From contig NC_053400.1 of assembly GCF_016859285.1 (NCBI RefSeq), positions 15,410,501 through 15,474,500 on the forward strand: 64,000 nt of DNA, given 5' to 3'. The stretch is from Xiphias gladius (lineage: Eukaryota; Chordata; Actinopteri; Istiophoriformes; Xiphiidae). The notes beneath the pieces were generated by a model, which was not told the origin of the DNA, searched no databases, and was given only the letters and a program-made list of their open reading frames with translations. The position numbers were made by a program, and so were the translations under genes. The first letter of the stretch is position 1. Every line of letters starts with the position of its first letter. This document shows, in pieces, positions 11,401 through 23,987 of the stretch.

Positions 11401-14400
11401 ACAAACTGATAGAACTGATGCATGATAATGCTGACATGTTGTTTTCTCTAGGTAACCCAAGGTGATGTGTCAGTGGAGAGAGACACATACAAGCAGTCTC
11501 GTCAGGGTTTGGATGAGATGTACAACGAGGCTCGGAGACAGCTGAAGGAGGAGTGTCAGCTCAGACAGGTCACACTATAGCTGCTTGTGTATAAAAAATT
11601 GCATGTGCTATACATGCTGACTGTACAATAATTGGTTATACACTTATCTTTGGTTTATTTTTAGGACGTGGAAAATGAGTTGGTAGTCCAGGTGTCAATG
11701 AAACAGGAAATGGAGCTGGCCATGAAACTTCTGGAGAAAGATATTCACGAAAAACAGGTCAACATACATGTCACATTCCTGACTTCCCCCTGTCTTCCTA
11801 TTTGACACCTAATCTATTTACAAAAAATCAGGTTCTAAAAGTAGAAAGAAAGGATGCTCTAAGTCTCCAGAGTGACTTACAGTAACTGCACCAACTGAAT
11901 AAAATAACAAAACATGAAGATTCGACAATGTACGAAGAGTACAAGACTCATGGGCTTTGTTAATAGTGAGGCTGAATCAGTACTTTTTGGGATATATTTA
12001 GAAACAAACATTTAATTATGATGATCCTAAGAACATTGCTGTCGGTCTTCAGACTTGGTGTCAGCTTTAGGTGGAAGCTGATAATAACGAGCCCTTCGGG
12101 GGCACTTACTAAAAGTATAGCACCAGCCTGTACCGTACTTGCTCACATGGAGCAATAATAACTTGCGAGGTCTTGTGCCTTTCTCTCTGGCAGCCCTGCC
12201 ATTGTCAGGCCTCTCACCACCAACATGTGAACTCTGCAACATAAATAACCACCAGCTGACATTTGTAGCCAAGCTGTGAGATATTTTAGCTGCCAATGGT
12301 GGCTTCATCATGACAGCATTCTCAGGAAGCTGCAGTTTTTTACAGGTGAATCAGCGGTCAGACTGGGGGAAAATGGCAGCATCATTATCATGGGAATATT
12401 TGTGCTATGCGTTGATACATGCAGGTAGTCCTGTTTTTATTTCAGCTTGCGTAGTATTTTTATGTCTCAACGGCAGCAACAGCCGTGGCCGGAGCCATTA
12501 TTTTTTCGGGTTGTCCATCAGTCCGTCCGATCGTCCATCCAATTTCATTCAACACGATGTCTCAGAAACGCCCTCAGGGATTTTTCATCACATCTGTCAC
12601 AAACGTCCACTTGGACTCAAGGATGAACTGATTACAATTTGGTGTTCAGAGGTCAAAGGTCAAAGTCACTGTGACCTCACAAAACACATTTTTTGCCATA
12701 ACTCAAAAACGCATACGTTAATAATGACACAATTTCACACAAATGTCTAATAGTATAAAATGATGAAATGATGACATTTTATGTCCAAAAGGTCAAAGGT
12801 CAGCTTCACTGTGCAATCATAATGTTCTGCAAAAACACTTTTCTGGCCATTATTCAATGCCATAATTCAGGAACAGAAGGGGATATTGTAATAATAAAGA
12901 ATAAATGTATGAATGAAACATGAACGAGGGAAAAACATCCAGAATCACACTATAACATTGCGTCATTTCACTTCAGCTTGTGTCACTGCTGTAGGAAACC
13001 AGAGGCAGTCACATGACAGTGTGAACAGCACAGCCAGTACTATACCACAGCACAACTTAAGCCTTTTGCTTTTGATTAACAGGATACATTAATTGGACTG
13101 AGACAGCAACTGGACGAGGTCAAAGCCATCAATGTAGAAATGTACCAGAAGATGCAGGTACAGAAACAGACACACACTCATCTTCGTATCATCTGTAAGA
13201 TGAATGAAGTAGAAATATTGTAATCATTACTTACTACTACTTATGACAGCCAGTAACTCTCATTTCATAGTCGTCCGATGAGGAGATGAAGAAGAAGAAC
13301 GACATGATCAGTCGTCTGGAGGAGAAGACCAATCAGATCACTGCCACCATGAAGCAGCTGGAGCAAAGGTGAGGTTCACTGCCTGTAAAAGAATAGAACG
13401 CACTAACTAAAACAGGAAAATCACCTTGTCTCACGTCTTGCCGTAGTTCATCCAGCTGTCTAAACCAGGTTCTCTGCTGTTCTGTTAAAATCTTTTAACA
13501 GCAGTCTGTCCTTAATTTACCAGAAAAGACACAATGCACCCTTGGCAAAGTAAGTCTGACAACCTCGAAACCCTTTTAACTGCACTGACTGTAACACTGT
13601 AACACTAAATTTTATTAGAAATCAGTTAGTCAAGAATGGACTAATTCTCAGCCCAACCTTTCATGTTAAAAGAACTTTCTTTTCTCTTTTTCTAGAGCAG
13701 ATGATCTAGTGCAATTTGATATTATTTTATGTTATTTTAAATAATTCCATATTAATTAAGAGTTCTGCATGGTCTAGTTGCAGCTAGGGTTTTTACGGAC
13801 TTTGCAGCGTGGGATGTGATTGGTAAGTCTCTGTCATCTGCTGAGCTCAGATCACAGAAAATAAAAATATACTAAATATACTTTTAGTCACTGCAGTTCC
13901 AATGCAGGATTTCAGGGAGCCTCCACCTACATCATAACATCATTAAAATTTAATACATTTCTATGAAATCAAGCATTAACCTTCAGGGAAAATGAGCAGA
14001 CACGCTATTTCACATTGCAAATGCCATAGTGTTTACTGAATGAGTGTCACTGTTTTTCAGGCCATCCCCCACTAACTACATTGATTACAAGACGAGCTAT
14101 GTCAGGATTTACCCTGCAGATATTTTCATGCATGCTAGGTTCTCCAAGTTGTTGTATAAGTGCTCCATATCTGCATCTGGATCTGCCGGTTCATTGATAC
14201 CTTATGATTCCTCCTCACCCCATCGTCTCCCAGCCAACACAGTCCATCCCTCCCCTCCTCTCTCTCATTGGTTTTATTCCTTCCATCCCATTTGCAATTG
14301 GTTGTGAATGTTTTTTGCTGCTGTCAAAGTTTATGTAGGCTGGTAGGCTGGTTTGTCTTATAGCTGAAAAGTCTAATGAAGAAGTTCAAAATGTTCTGAT

Positions 14401-17400
14401 CAGAGCCAGTGTTTAAAATCAAATTATTTACCAATTCACCATGACATCTAATGAGACATAACCCCCCCCCCCCTTAGAATGTAACATGTCATTGACGTTA
14501 GAGAGATCAAACTAGTGATAACTACTGTAGGTGTTGCTGGCAACATAGAGCTTTCTTTCCATGCTTGAATCTCTCATGCTTTACAGTATAGCTCTGTGCA
14601 CATTTAACCTGAAAATTCCAGTTTTTCTCCACTGTAGTTGTCTTCATTTGTCTGACCACAATACCTTTCTCTGCTTCTCCTCCCCACCTCCAATCATTAC
14701 TCATACACTTGCTGTGAAAAGAGATGTATCCAGACTGCAGAAACCTGATCACAGTGTGAATCTGGCAGCTTGGAATTAGATTTTGATATTTAAATGTTTT
14801 TCATTTACACTTCCTGCTGTGTAAAAAGTCACTTAAAGTGTTTAGTGTAACTGCAGCCACGTAGAATTCTGATGTATTGACATCCTTTCTTCCTTCCTTC
14901 CTTTCTTTCCTCCTTCTTTCCTCCCTTCTATTCGTCTCTTTTAAACCATCCATCCAATCATCCACCCATTTATTCTCCCTTGAAACCTCCATGTTTCATT
15001 TATTTTCCTGATTTTATCCCTGCTCCTCTGTGCAGTGATAAGGACCTGTTAAGTCAGACCCGAACGCTTGCTATGTCATTTGTTAAGTGTGCCAGCACAG
15101 ACACGGAGCACCAGTACAAGCTAGTCAAGGACATCTCCTTCTGAGGACAGACATGCACATACACACACACATGCAGACACGTGATTGCTTACAACTTAAT
15201 GAATAAATGGACTTAACTTAAAGGAACATTCCTGTTTTTTTGCACATAATATTCAGATGGTTTGATGGCCTGAGCGCAGCCACAGAATCAGGTGAAGCTG
15301 GAATGCATTATTTTGGTCCTTTAGTTACTGAAACATGATCATCGTCAGCAGAGTGCTGGGATTCATGGAGACCGCCACCACATGTTTCATGATTTTTAGT
15401 TAAATTGCATTCATTCAACTTTAACGGCTGGGTTTCTGCTAAATGAGGATACGCTCTGTCAGTCTTGCCTTTTCTCACTTAGCGTCATCAAAGGCTGTAG
15501 CTAGTCAGAGAACTGTCTGAATATTACCTCAGTTATACTTTAATAGAAACTGAAAAAAGAAACATTTTAAATTAATTATACTACTTTATCTATTCACTCA
15601 CATGCTCAGGCATACACACACACACACTCTCACACACACACACACACACACACACGCTACACATTCTTCCTGTCTCCATTAGTCAGTTTATATGCAGTAT
15701 CAATGACAGTAAGATAATTGATTGTTTGAGCTCTGAATTGTAATTGAAGAGGCGTTGTTCACTTTGAGTTAGAATGAGTACAGTGAGCTGTACTGCTAGT
15801 ATCACAACTACTGAGTGTTTTTATCTGGCAATCCTCAGAGCCACTAGGTGACAGAGTTGAGTCACTGTACTATTTACAGTAGGGACCGTAGAGAAGTTAT
15901 TGTTACACAGTAGGGGCTCTGCTTTCGTGCCGGCGCACCGCGCAAAAAGCACTTTGTCACACAAGTGAACTGGTATTTTCCCACGGCTCACTCCTCCTTT
16001 TTGGAACGTCCCTCCCTCCTAATAATTTCCATACAGTCTCACAGTGGCATCCATTTTGGCTCTGCTGAGATTTTTGAGTAACTGCTTCTGTACTTGGCTG
16101 TCTGTCAGCAGGGGGCATTTGTTTTTACCTTATTGCAGCCGACACTGTTCAGCTAGAAGCCAGAGCGCTAACATGAAAACCATCATACAACCTGGACAAA
16201 GTGTTTCTACAGCTGCCTGCATTTAATCACAGTTGGTGGTGTTCACGACAGATGTTTAGTCAGAGAGGAGTGTGCCACTTCATGCTTTTAACTTGTTGCC
16301 GGTTTGCTTTGCACGTGTTGCACCTCCTGACCTTCTTCTGACTGGCTGTAATGACCCTCGCTGTGTCTGAAATCAGTCCCTCATTCACTCACTCTCTCAC
16401 AACTCCGTATATAATAGACACTCAATAATTTACTCCATAGTAAGCAGTAAATTGAGATTTTCAGATTACAAACCATCATCATTTTGTGTCATCAGTGGCG
16501 TGTGACATTATAAGATTATATAAACCAATATTTAGGCAGTATATAAAGCATACATTTCACACTACAAATTTGGACACCCAGAGAGTAAATATAGTGCACT
16601 GTACCTTTTTAAAAAGGGAGCGATTTCGGACACAGCACATCTCTTTCTTGCTCTTTGTCCTCCTGAAGATTCACCTCAACTGAAAAGGCTGTAAGTTTGA
16701 GTCAAGTTTTGTAGATGTGACAGCTCAGTGGGACCAGCAGCATTAGCTCAGTTCACGTGCTTTGTTTCTGCAGAACAGACAGCTGTGCCCAGTATAAAGA
16801 ATTGTAGTTACACAGCTGTAAACCTCTGGAGCTTCTGTCAAGGGACCCTGAATGTGTTGTTATGTTTCATCTTGGCATATTTATTGACTTTTGTGACATA
16901 TCAGGAAGTAATCATTCTACCTATTCTAACTCCACGTTCATAGTACTGTAACGCCTCTCAGTTTGTAGAAGAATAAAAACTCAGAACAGCTGTTGAAAAC
17001 TCACAACTACTGTCTTTTACCACCGTGACAAATAAAGTTAGATGTTTTGAAAGTGGTGTGGTTTGAGTTTTTGGCCACGTTCAGAGTGGATCTTTAAGAT
17101 CTTAAACTTTATTAAAATGCGCATATCCTGAAAACATGCTATGAAATAAGTTTCCTCCCTATGCAATATTATGTGAAAAACAATGAAAATGGCATATTTA
17201 TTGAAATCAAAATACTGCGGTTGTGTAAAGTATCATCTTAAAAGACAACATGGTGATGCCATACTCCAGTTCCCTCTGTCTGAGCGCTCTCAGATGCTGC
17301 AATTGGTTAGTTTTTCTCTTTATTTCTTGTCCATTCAGTTGCTTCAAGGCAGTTTTCCCTCTTTGTTTTAACGTGTCTTTATTTTGGATTCATCAACCCT

Positions 17401-20033
17401 TTGTGTTTCTTACTGAGCTCTGTTTTGAACCCCCATAGTTCACTTCAACCCCTGCATCTCTTACGCTTTTACTCATTGGTGTTGTAACAGTGCAAATTAC
17501 AACGCCACCCTTCACCCCAACCTTCTTCATTCAGCCCTCAGCCATCCCTCCTTCCTATTCCCCCAGAAAAACCTTACTTCTTAACCTCCCTCCTTACTTT
17601 CCATCCCCCTCACCATCTTCCTTTGTTCTTTTCGGCCTTCACTCCACCCCCACACACAGTTTTTTCTCTCCATGGTCCTGAGTTTGTCCCTGGTTATAAT
17701 GGTGCAGATTACAGGAGGCAGAGAGGCACCGCACCTCGGCCGAGGAGGGAACCAGGCGCTTCAAGTTGGACTTTGCCAACAAGGCCGACAGCCTGCAGCG
17801 GCAGATTGAACACAGAGAAAGGCAGCTGTAAGAAAAACACCTCCTGACTGGTTGACTCATGCACACACATACGTCAACTCTTAAACTAGAAAACCTGTGT
17901 AGCATGGTACGCCTGCTGTTGATGTTAAAGCTCTCCTCCCTAGAACTGAAACTTGTCATGGCCCTAATTCAATTAAAACCGTTGGACACATTGCACATCT
18001 CTCTTAGTAAAAGTCTATAATACAAATATAAATCAGTGTGCTCGGGCATAACCGGTTACTGGGTATCTCCCTTTTTCTGTTTCTGTTTGTCATCCTTACT
18101 CCTGTTTCTGGCGTTGCATGTTTGTGGTGCTCCTGTAGCCAGCAGCTGGAGACAGACATGAAGATTGAGAGGGAGTGGAGACAGACGTTACAGAATGATC
18201 TGGACAAAGAGAGAGAGACGGTGGCTCAGCTTAGCACAGAGGCGCTGCAGATCAACGGACTAAAAAAGGTGAGAAGGGAGAAAGAAAGAAACATACTGTG
18301 GATATAATATTGTACTGTATGTGATGCATGTCTTCGGTTGTCTGTGTTTTAATATTTTTCCAGGAGTTCCATCGTCTCCAGGATGAAAACATTCAACTAA
18401 AGACCATCTGTGAAGACCAAGAACAAGCTCTTGAGGAACTAGGCTCCAAACTCAGCGAGTATGTCTGCTTAAATTAAAAACGCTGCTCAAGCTGTTTTTA
18501 CAGACACTTTATAAATGTTAGATTTGGAATACTTAATTCAATGTTAGAAGTATAACAAATGTTAGTTTTTGTGTGTTTTCTTGGGAAAAACAGTTAGCCC
18601 TTAAAGAACATGTATTCTAATAGGAGTAAAGTTTCACCTTAAAATGTGTTTTATCTCAAATTCTACTAAAAGTACTATGATCATGGAGGACCACATTAGC
18701 GTTTTTGTATATTTAGCTCATTTACAACAAATCACATTCTGTATGTTTTACATTCTTACAAACAAATAGTTTACAGTTCTTGAGAAAATGAAAAAAACTT
18801 TTGAAACCCCCCTAAATGAAACCAAAAAGAGAAGCTCTAACTTTTTTTTTTTTACTATTTTTAATTCTTCAATTAGAGGAAGAGCAGCCAAAAGAAAAAA
18901 AGGTTTATGACCTGTGATGGTTAATTTTATTCATATCATTTACCTCTACTGTGCTTTTCTTTTTGTCATCAGATCCAAACTGAAGATTGAGGACATCAAA
19001 GAAGCCAACAAAGCTCTTCAGGTAAAGCAGCAGTCAAAGAGATTAAAAATTTTTTTAGATTCGCAACATCTTGAATCTAAACCTTTTCTATCAGCAAGAT
19101 GGTGTGTTTGATAAAATACTTTTTAAAGAACTTCAGTGAAGTAGAGTATGTTGTGTTGTGATTTGATGTGTGGTGTTGTTTCAGGGGGGTCAGGTTTGGT
19201 TGAAGGACAAGGAAGCCAGCCACTGCAAGCTTTGTGAGAAGGAGTTTTCCATCTCAAGACGAAAGGTCAGTTTTACAAATCTGTGTTTCCACACTGAAAG
19301 TCACGCACAGTCACAACTAGAGTTGGAAATGATTTCAGGGCCCCTTGTTTGTTGGTGTGGTAGTTTCTCCTGGGAAAATCATCAGGGTGGACGGAGGTCT
19401 CTGTGTGGCCTCTGAGTCTCTAATTTGAGATAATTGATTATAACAGGAAACTGGAAATCTGAATGTCCACCTGTCTTGCTAAATTTAATCTTAAATTACA
19501 TGTCTCTAGATGAAATATATTAAAGTGTCCAGTATGAAAAGCACCACTTTTTGGTTATTTGGCATCCATATGTAGAATGAATGGCTGACAGAGCCACTTG
19601 TTTGAACAGCATATCATTTGTGCATTGCTGTAAATTATATACGTTGATGTGCATAATGCACAAAATGTTTTTGTGATGTGATAATCGTTGAGCATCACTC
19701 ACCTGGGATTAGGGTGGGGAAGGGGGAGGAAGGATGTGTATTTGTTTTTTGTAAATTTTAAAGTAATAATTAAAGAAAATTGCAGACTCAATTAATAGAA
19801 AATGAATCAACAGTAATTTGCATTTGTAATCCCAACACCAACATGACTATTTCTGTACTGAGTTTCTAACTTGTTGTGTCTGTCTCCAGCACCACTGTAG
19901 GAACTGTGGGGAGATTTTCTGTAACAGTTGCTCTGACAATGAGCTTCCTCTGCCTGCCTCACCAAAGCCAGTCAGAGTCTGTGACACCTGCCACGCCCTC
20001 CTCCTCCAGCGATGCTCCTCCAATCCAACGTGA
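4921..20033 (+). CDS. rufy2: RUN and FYVE domain-containing protein 2 (full-length form)
   Basis: This is an endosomal adaptor: in the RUFY family the RUN domain and coiled coils bind small GTPases and partners, and the FYVE finger binds PI3P. Exons: 4921-5218, 6663-6836, 6999-7116, 8452-8553, 8698-8821, 9859-9923, 10027-10092, 10843-10912, 11199-11300, 11452-11568, 11665-11757, 13083-13157, 13271-13368, 17708-17827, 18139-18268, 18364-18458, 18973-19021, 19185-19265, 19890-20033. All phases close, giving 706 aa. The RUN domain lies near residues 110-290 ([24 protein letters not shown] after GVIDFS), coiled coil near 310-630 ([28 protein letters not shown]), and the FYVE domain near 634-702, with WLKD, RRKHHCR and RVCDTC. 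The protein carries about 100 N-terminal residues (a Gly run, then [18 protein letters not shown]) that the shorter human form I recall lacks. The second ATG (4927) has the better Kozak context. RUFY2 rather than RUFY1/3 is supported by sequence and by the HNRNPH3-PBLD-DNA2 neighbours. Confidence 0.95.
8366..8444 (+). repeat. (GT)n microsatellite abutting the RUFY2 exon 4 acceptor
   Basis: About 39 GT units, with one interruption near 8,377, end only seven bases before the splice junction. TTTTCCAG follows directly and then exon 4 at 8452. The repeat occupies the place of the usual polypyrimidine tract. Confidence 0.95.
12470..12930. repeat. Teleost interspersed repeat in RUFY2 intron 11
   Basis: The segment contains phrases I recognise from a very common percomorph dispersed repeat: TTTTCGGGTTGTCCATCAGT, AACGTCCACTTGGACTCAAG, GTCACTGTGACCTCACAAAA, and two AGGTCAAAGGTCA-type motifs near 12,650 and 12,792. 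It has no open frame of note. The repeat class is not assigned here. Confidence 0.7.
15036..15144 (+). CDS. rufy2: Alternative terminal exon of RUFY2 (FYVE-less isoform)
   Basis: This exon joins in phase to the donor of exon 13 (13368), completing the same split serine/arginine codon as exon 17708 does. It encodes [16 protein letters not shown]... and ends LVKDISF with TGA at 15142-15144. The acceptor is tgctcctctgtgcag. The predicted protein has 536 aa: RUN domain plus coiled coil, without the FYVE finger. RUFY3 has an analogous short form (singar1) whose tail also begins with a Ser-x-Lys-Asp-Leu motif, as I recall it. An AATAAA at 15202-15207 and a stronger downstream site at 17031 would terminate it. 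It would lack PI3P-directed endosome targeting. Confidence 0.8.
15145..17060 (+). other. 3' UTR of the short RUFY2 isoform
   Basis: There is no coding exon here. AATAAA signals lie at 15202-15207, 16972-16977 and 17031-17036. The last is followed at once by a GT-rich stretch (17041-17075), the arrangement of a genuine cleavage site. A (CA)n tract lies at about 15,614-15,655. For the long isoform this whole stretch is intron. Confidence 0.55.
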
Positions 20034-22520
20034 GGGAGTCCCACACTGCCAGGACTGCTTCGAACGATCAGAGATCACACTCATAAATACCCATCCTCCA
20101 GGCCTCCATAAGACCCATCCCCTAACTTACCTGAAGTGAGTGTTTGCTGCTAGGAAAGTTTGCTGCATGAACGTGAAGGCCATTTGATCAGTCTTACTAC
20201 AAGCTGAAGAAGAAAATATCTAAAACACACAGGCACCTCACAGTCATTTATCTTTCAGGCCCGTCTTCGTTTGCGGTCACAACTTTGTCTGCACATGATC
20301 TGTTGTGTTAAACATTCAATCGGTCATCCACCACTATACAGGCCAAGATTTCCTACTTGATAACCGACAAAAGGAAATGGAAATAGTAAGTAGTCCTTGG
20401 TCTGCTTTAGTATCATCAACAATCATGACATGCTTCTATCAAATCGGTTCTACTAAATAGGAATCAGTTATACAGATGAAACCATTTATTTACAATAAAT
20501 TTAGAGATCAGTGACCTCAACAGAGAGTACTAATTTGGGTCTGTCCAAGTGTTACACTGGCCTGGCTTAGAGAGCTCAAGGAGGTGACAAGAGAAAGATT
20601 TCACTTTCCAAAACTCAGTATATGCGCAATACAATACAACAACGTTAAAACATAGTAAAGGGAACACACTGTCTGCATGGTGGTCACGTTAAAAAAGGAG
20701 GAACAACTTTACAAGAAACTGCAAGTGAAACTGCACTGACTGTGATGAGCACTGCTGCAGCTTAATGCAGATGTTTTTTTCCCCAGCCAAACCTACAGTC
20801 TTATGTGGTACTGCATCATAGTAATGTATGCATCGAGCCTCACACTGTATACAGTAAGTGTATAGCCAAACCTAATTTATAAATACTGTATGCTGGCCTT
20901 GTTACTGTTGAGTCTGACTCCAAAGCACTGCCCTTTGAGGTGGAGAGAAACAAACTGTAAGGCAGCATCAACACAGGCACGGAAGACTGAATCAACTTGA
21001 CAGGTCAAATACAACTTCACTAGATACTTAACTGAAATATAACCTGGATATATTCTGTTTAGATCAGAACTGTGCGACAAAATGCAATTGGTCTCATTTT
21101 TTCAGTTCGTGTTTTAAGTGAAGTTGAAGCAACATGAATATATCTTCTACCCGCCATCATCAAAGGTCTTAGTACATAATAAAAATGTCCTGCTAGTGAG
21201 ATTGGTACCCTCAAACATTTATATCCGGTGTGCGATGAGACACTTTTCCGCAAACTAATTCCAGGAACATTAATTGCTCCAAATAGGTTTAGCTCTGCTG
21301 ATACAATAACTAGACTATTTCCCCATGTGGCTTTCCAAGGAACTGAAAAACTTAAAAAACATTTTTTTTTGCTATTTGTGCCTGTGTAAATGCAATGAAT
21401 ATCCCCTACTTGTGCTTCTCACGTTGCCAAAATGAGCCCTGTATTTCTACAGAGAGGATTTCTGTAGAGATAGTAACAGCCTAAAAGAACGGCCCAAAAT
21501 ATTTCAAAGTAGCAACACTAGCTTATACTGGCCAAGCAAGCAGTTTACATTAAAGGCACATTTCACTGTTTGCTTGAGACACTAATGAAGTGGATGCTGG
21601 TTTAAAGGACCAAGTGTAGCAACAGATGCCATCATTACATCTCTGGTAGCTCATTTAAATCAAGGTCTAGCTGGCTCTGAGGTTGATGAACCACTGACGG
21701 CTAGCTTACAACATGACCACTTCACTGAGTAGTTAGTGGTTGTTAAGAACAGACTTGAGTGTTACACGCTTCTGACAACATAGCCACAAAGTATAGTTAA
21801 ACACTTTCCATCAAATATTACCTGTAACATAGATTAATTTGAAATCATTTATTTTGATTTAGTGTTTTATGTACATTAGTTTTTACTTTCAGTAGTCCAG
21901 GGAGCTTGTTTGAGCTTTCCCTGTTCACTTGAAATTAGTTGTAATTGGTGCAGATTGAGATGTTGTGAAGAAGCCACTTTTTACTGTTGCTCCATTCCTG
22001 AGAGGGAAAGTTTCAAACTCTAAACCATTTTTGTTCCTTTTTCTTAAATCAAGATTGAACTAATTCTGAGGACTGTAAAGTACACATTCTGCAGTGACGG
22101 GTTATGATAAAAGTTCAACTGCACATTCTGGTTTTGTACTTATATACAATGTTTACAACCTGTGATTTTTCAAGAACTGGAAGTATTCATTCCCATGAAG
22201 AGGCCTGAGTTCATTTCAGGAAGCGTTTTTCTTGTGTCAAATATTTATAAACTATCAAATTTTTCATAATTATTAAGTACTACAGGAAAATGTTTCTAAA
22301 TTGCACCCAGGCCTGAAACACTTTGTGTACAGTGTTGCTCTAACAAATCTCCCAGCTTTCAGTGGGACTTGTACAGTGTTTATACGTCTCTATGCTGTAT
22401 ATACATAATGTTGATAATCACTGTGGCCCTTTAGCTTTAGTTTAATATCAGCTCTATTGCCAACAGTATGTTGCCTTGACTGCATAATAAATTTAGATTA
22501 AATCAAGTTACAAACAGAAT
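20034..22520 (+). other. 3' UTR of full-length RUFY2
   Basis: This is AT-rich sequence without coding exons, running from the stop codon to AATAAA at 22486-22491. A GT-rich element follows at about 22,520-22,540. No other gene is seen in this 2.4 kb. Confidence 0.65.
22486..22491 (+). terminator. RUFY2 poly(A) signal
   Basis: Canonical AATAAA lies on the plus strand with a downstream GTTCGTGTTGTTT element. It is the last good signal before the (CA)n tract and the opposing HNRNPH3 3' end. Confidence 0.6.
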
Positions 22521-22724
22521 GGTTCGTGTTGTTTACTGTCCTTTTAATGTAAGTGAAATTTTGATTTTTATCCTGTTAACATTTACTGTTGCTGCACTGT
22601 TGGATCTTTTTTCTGTGTCCAGCTGATGTCAGCCAACTCTATTTTGTGTTTTTGTTTCTCCGTTACACACCTCATAGGCATAGAATTCAGTCTTCATATA
22701 TATATATATAGATAGATATAGATA

Positions 22725-22875
<151 letters not shown>

Positions 22876-22954
22876 GTATTCATAACCATGACACAAATAC
22901 CTCTTCACAAGTGATGCCAGAGTCAGGGAGACAGATGGAGAATTAAATATAAAA

Positions 22955-22960
22955 TTTATT
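22955..22960 (-). terminator. HNRNPH3 poly(A) signal
   Basis: TTTATT on the plus strand is AATAAA on the minus strand. It lies about 1.0 kb beyond the HNRNPH3 stop codon, so the 3' UTR would span about 22,940-23,987. Confidence 0.6.
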
Positions 22961-23987
22961 AGGCAAAATGTACAACAGCTGCATAAGCTATTTTACAGCT
23001 CAAATATAGAGACTTTATTTTACTTCCACTCTTTGAGAGTGGAATATAATATTCAACTTAGTTGTAAATGAACTGAAAACATTCATATAAAACACAATGG
23101 CTCACATTTATCAAACTTTTCAATGCAGGAAAACTAATCTGAAATCAGGTTTAAAATAGTTACAGGATGTTTAAATGTTCTAAAAATGAGTTTTAACCAG
23201 AATGAACAAAGATTTTAAAAAGTGTTGGTTTTTTTTTTAAATATCTGAATGTCTTACCTAAAGTTGCTTGTTTTGACATTGCTTGTCCCAGCTCGGCCTC
23301 CTACAGAGCATCATTTACTTCAACGCATAATCCAGGCCAAAGCAGTGTTACCATCAAGTGACCGGATTCAAAGTGACCATGCTCGGTCCTGGCACTGCAC
23401 TGACAATCAGAATCTTTCCATTCTTCTGTATCGCACAAAATTCTACAGCTGAAGGTCTGCCTCCCTGCTGCCTCTGCACTGTTTTACATCTCCTGCCAAC
23501 GGGTGAGCTGAGTAGCTGAGTAAGTAAGTCACTAAAAACTAACACATTCAGCTACTGCCCTTTCAATGCAATTCAAAACTCTGGGGAAATAAATAAGCAT
23601 TTAATTTCTCTTACATCACCGGAGAAGATGTACTTAATGAAAAACTATACTTACAATATCCAACTTTAAAAATATAAGATAAACAATGAACCATCGACCA
23701 TGTTCAGCACCTACAACAGCTCCAACATTTTAATATTGACAAGTTGTTTTGTTCTTCATATGCTTTTAGGAATGGGTGTGATAATAGTGCTTGTTAAGGT
23801 CATAGTTGGTCTGTTTGTAGTATCTTAGGTGAAGTTATATTACGACCCCACAGTAAAAAGTACAGCTGAGACATAAACGAGTGACTTCGTATTAGTTTTC
23901 CAGCTCGGAAACATTATTTGAGTAAATGTGGCCTAAAAGAGACGTGAGACAAACGCCAGGATGGATTGGAAGAGTGGGATGATTTCA

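Noticed and set aside
12027-12311. 94-codon minus-strand frame in RUFY2 intron 11
   Set aside because: It shows no domain, no splice context and no resemblance to transposon proteins.
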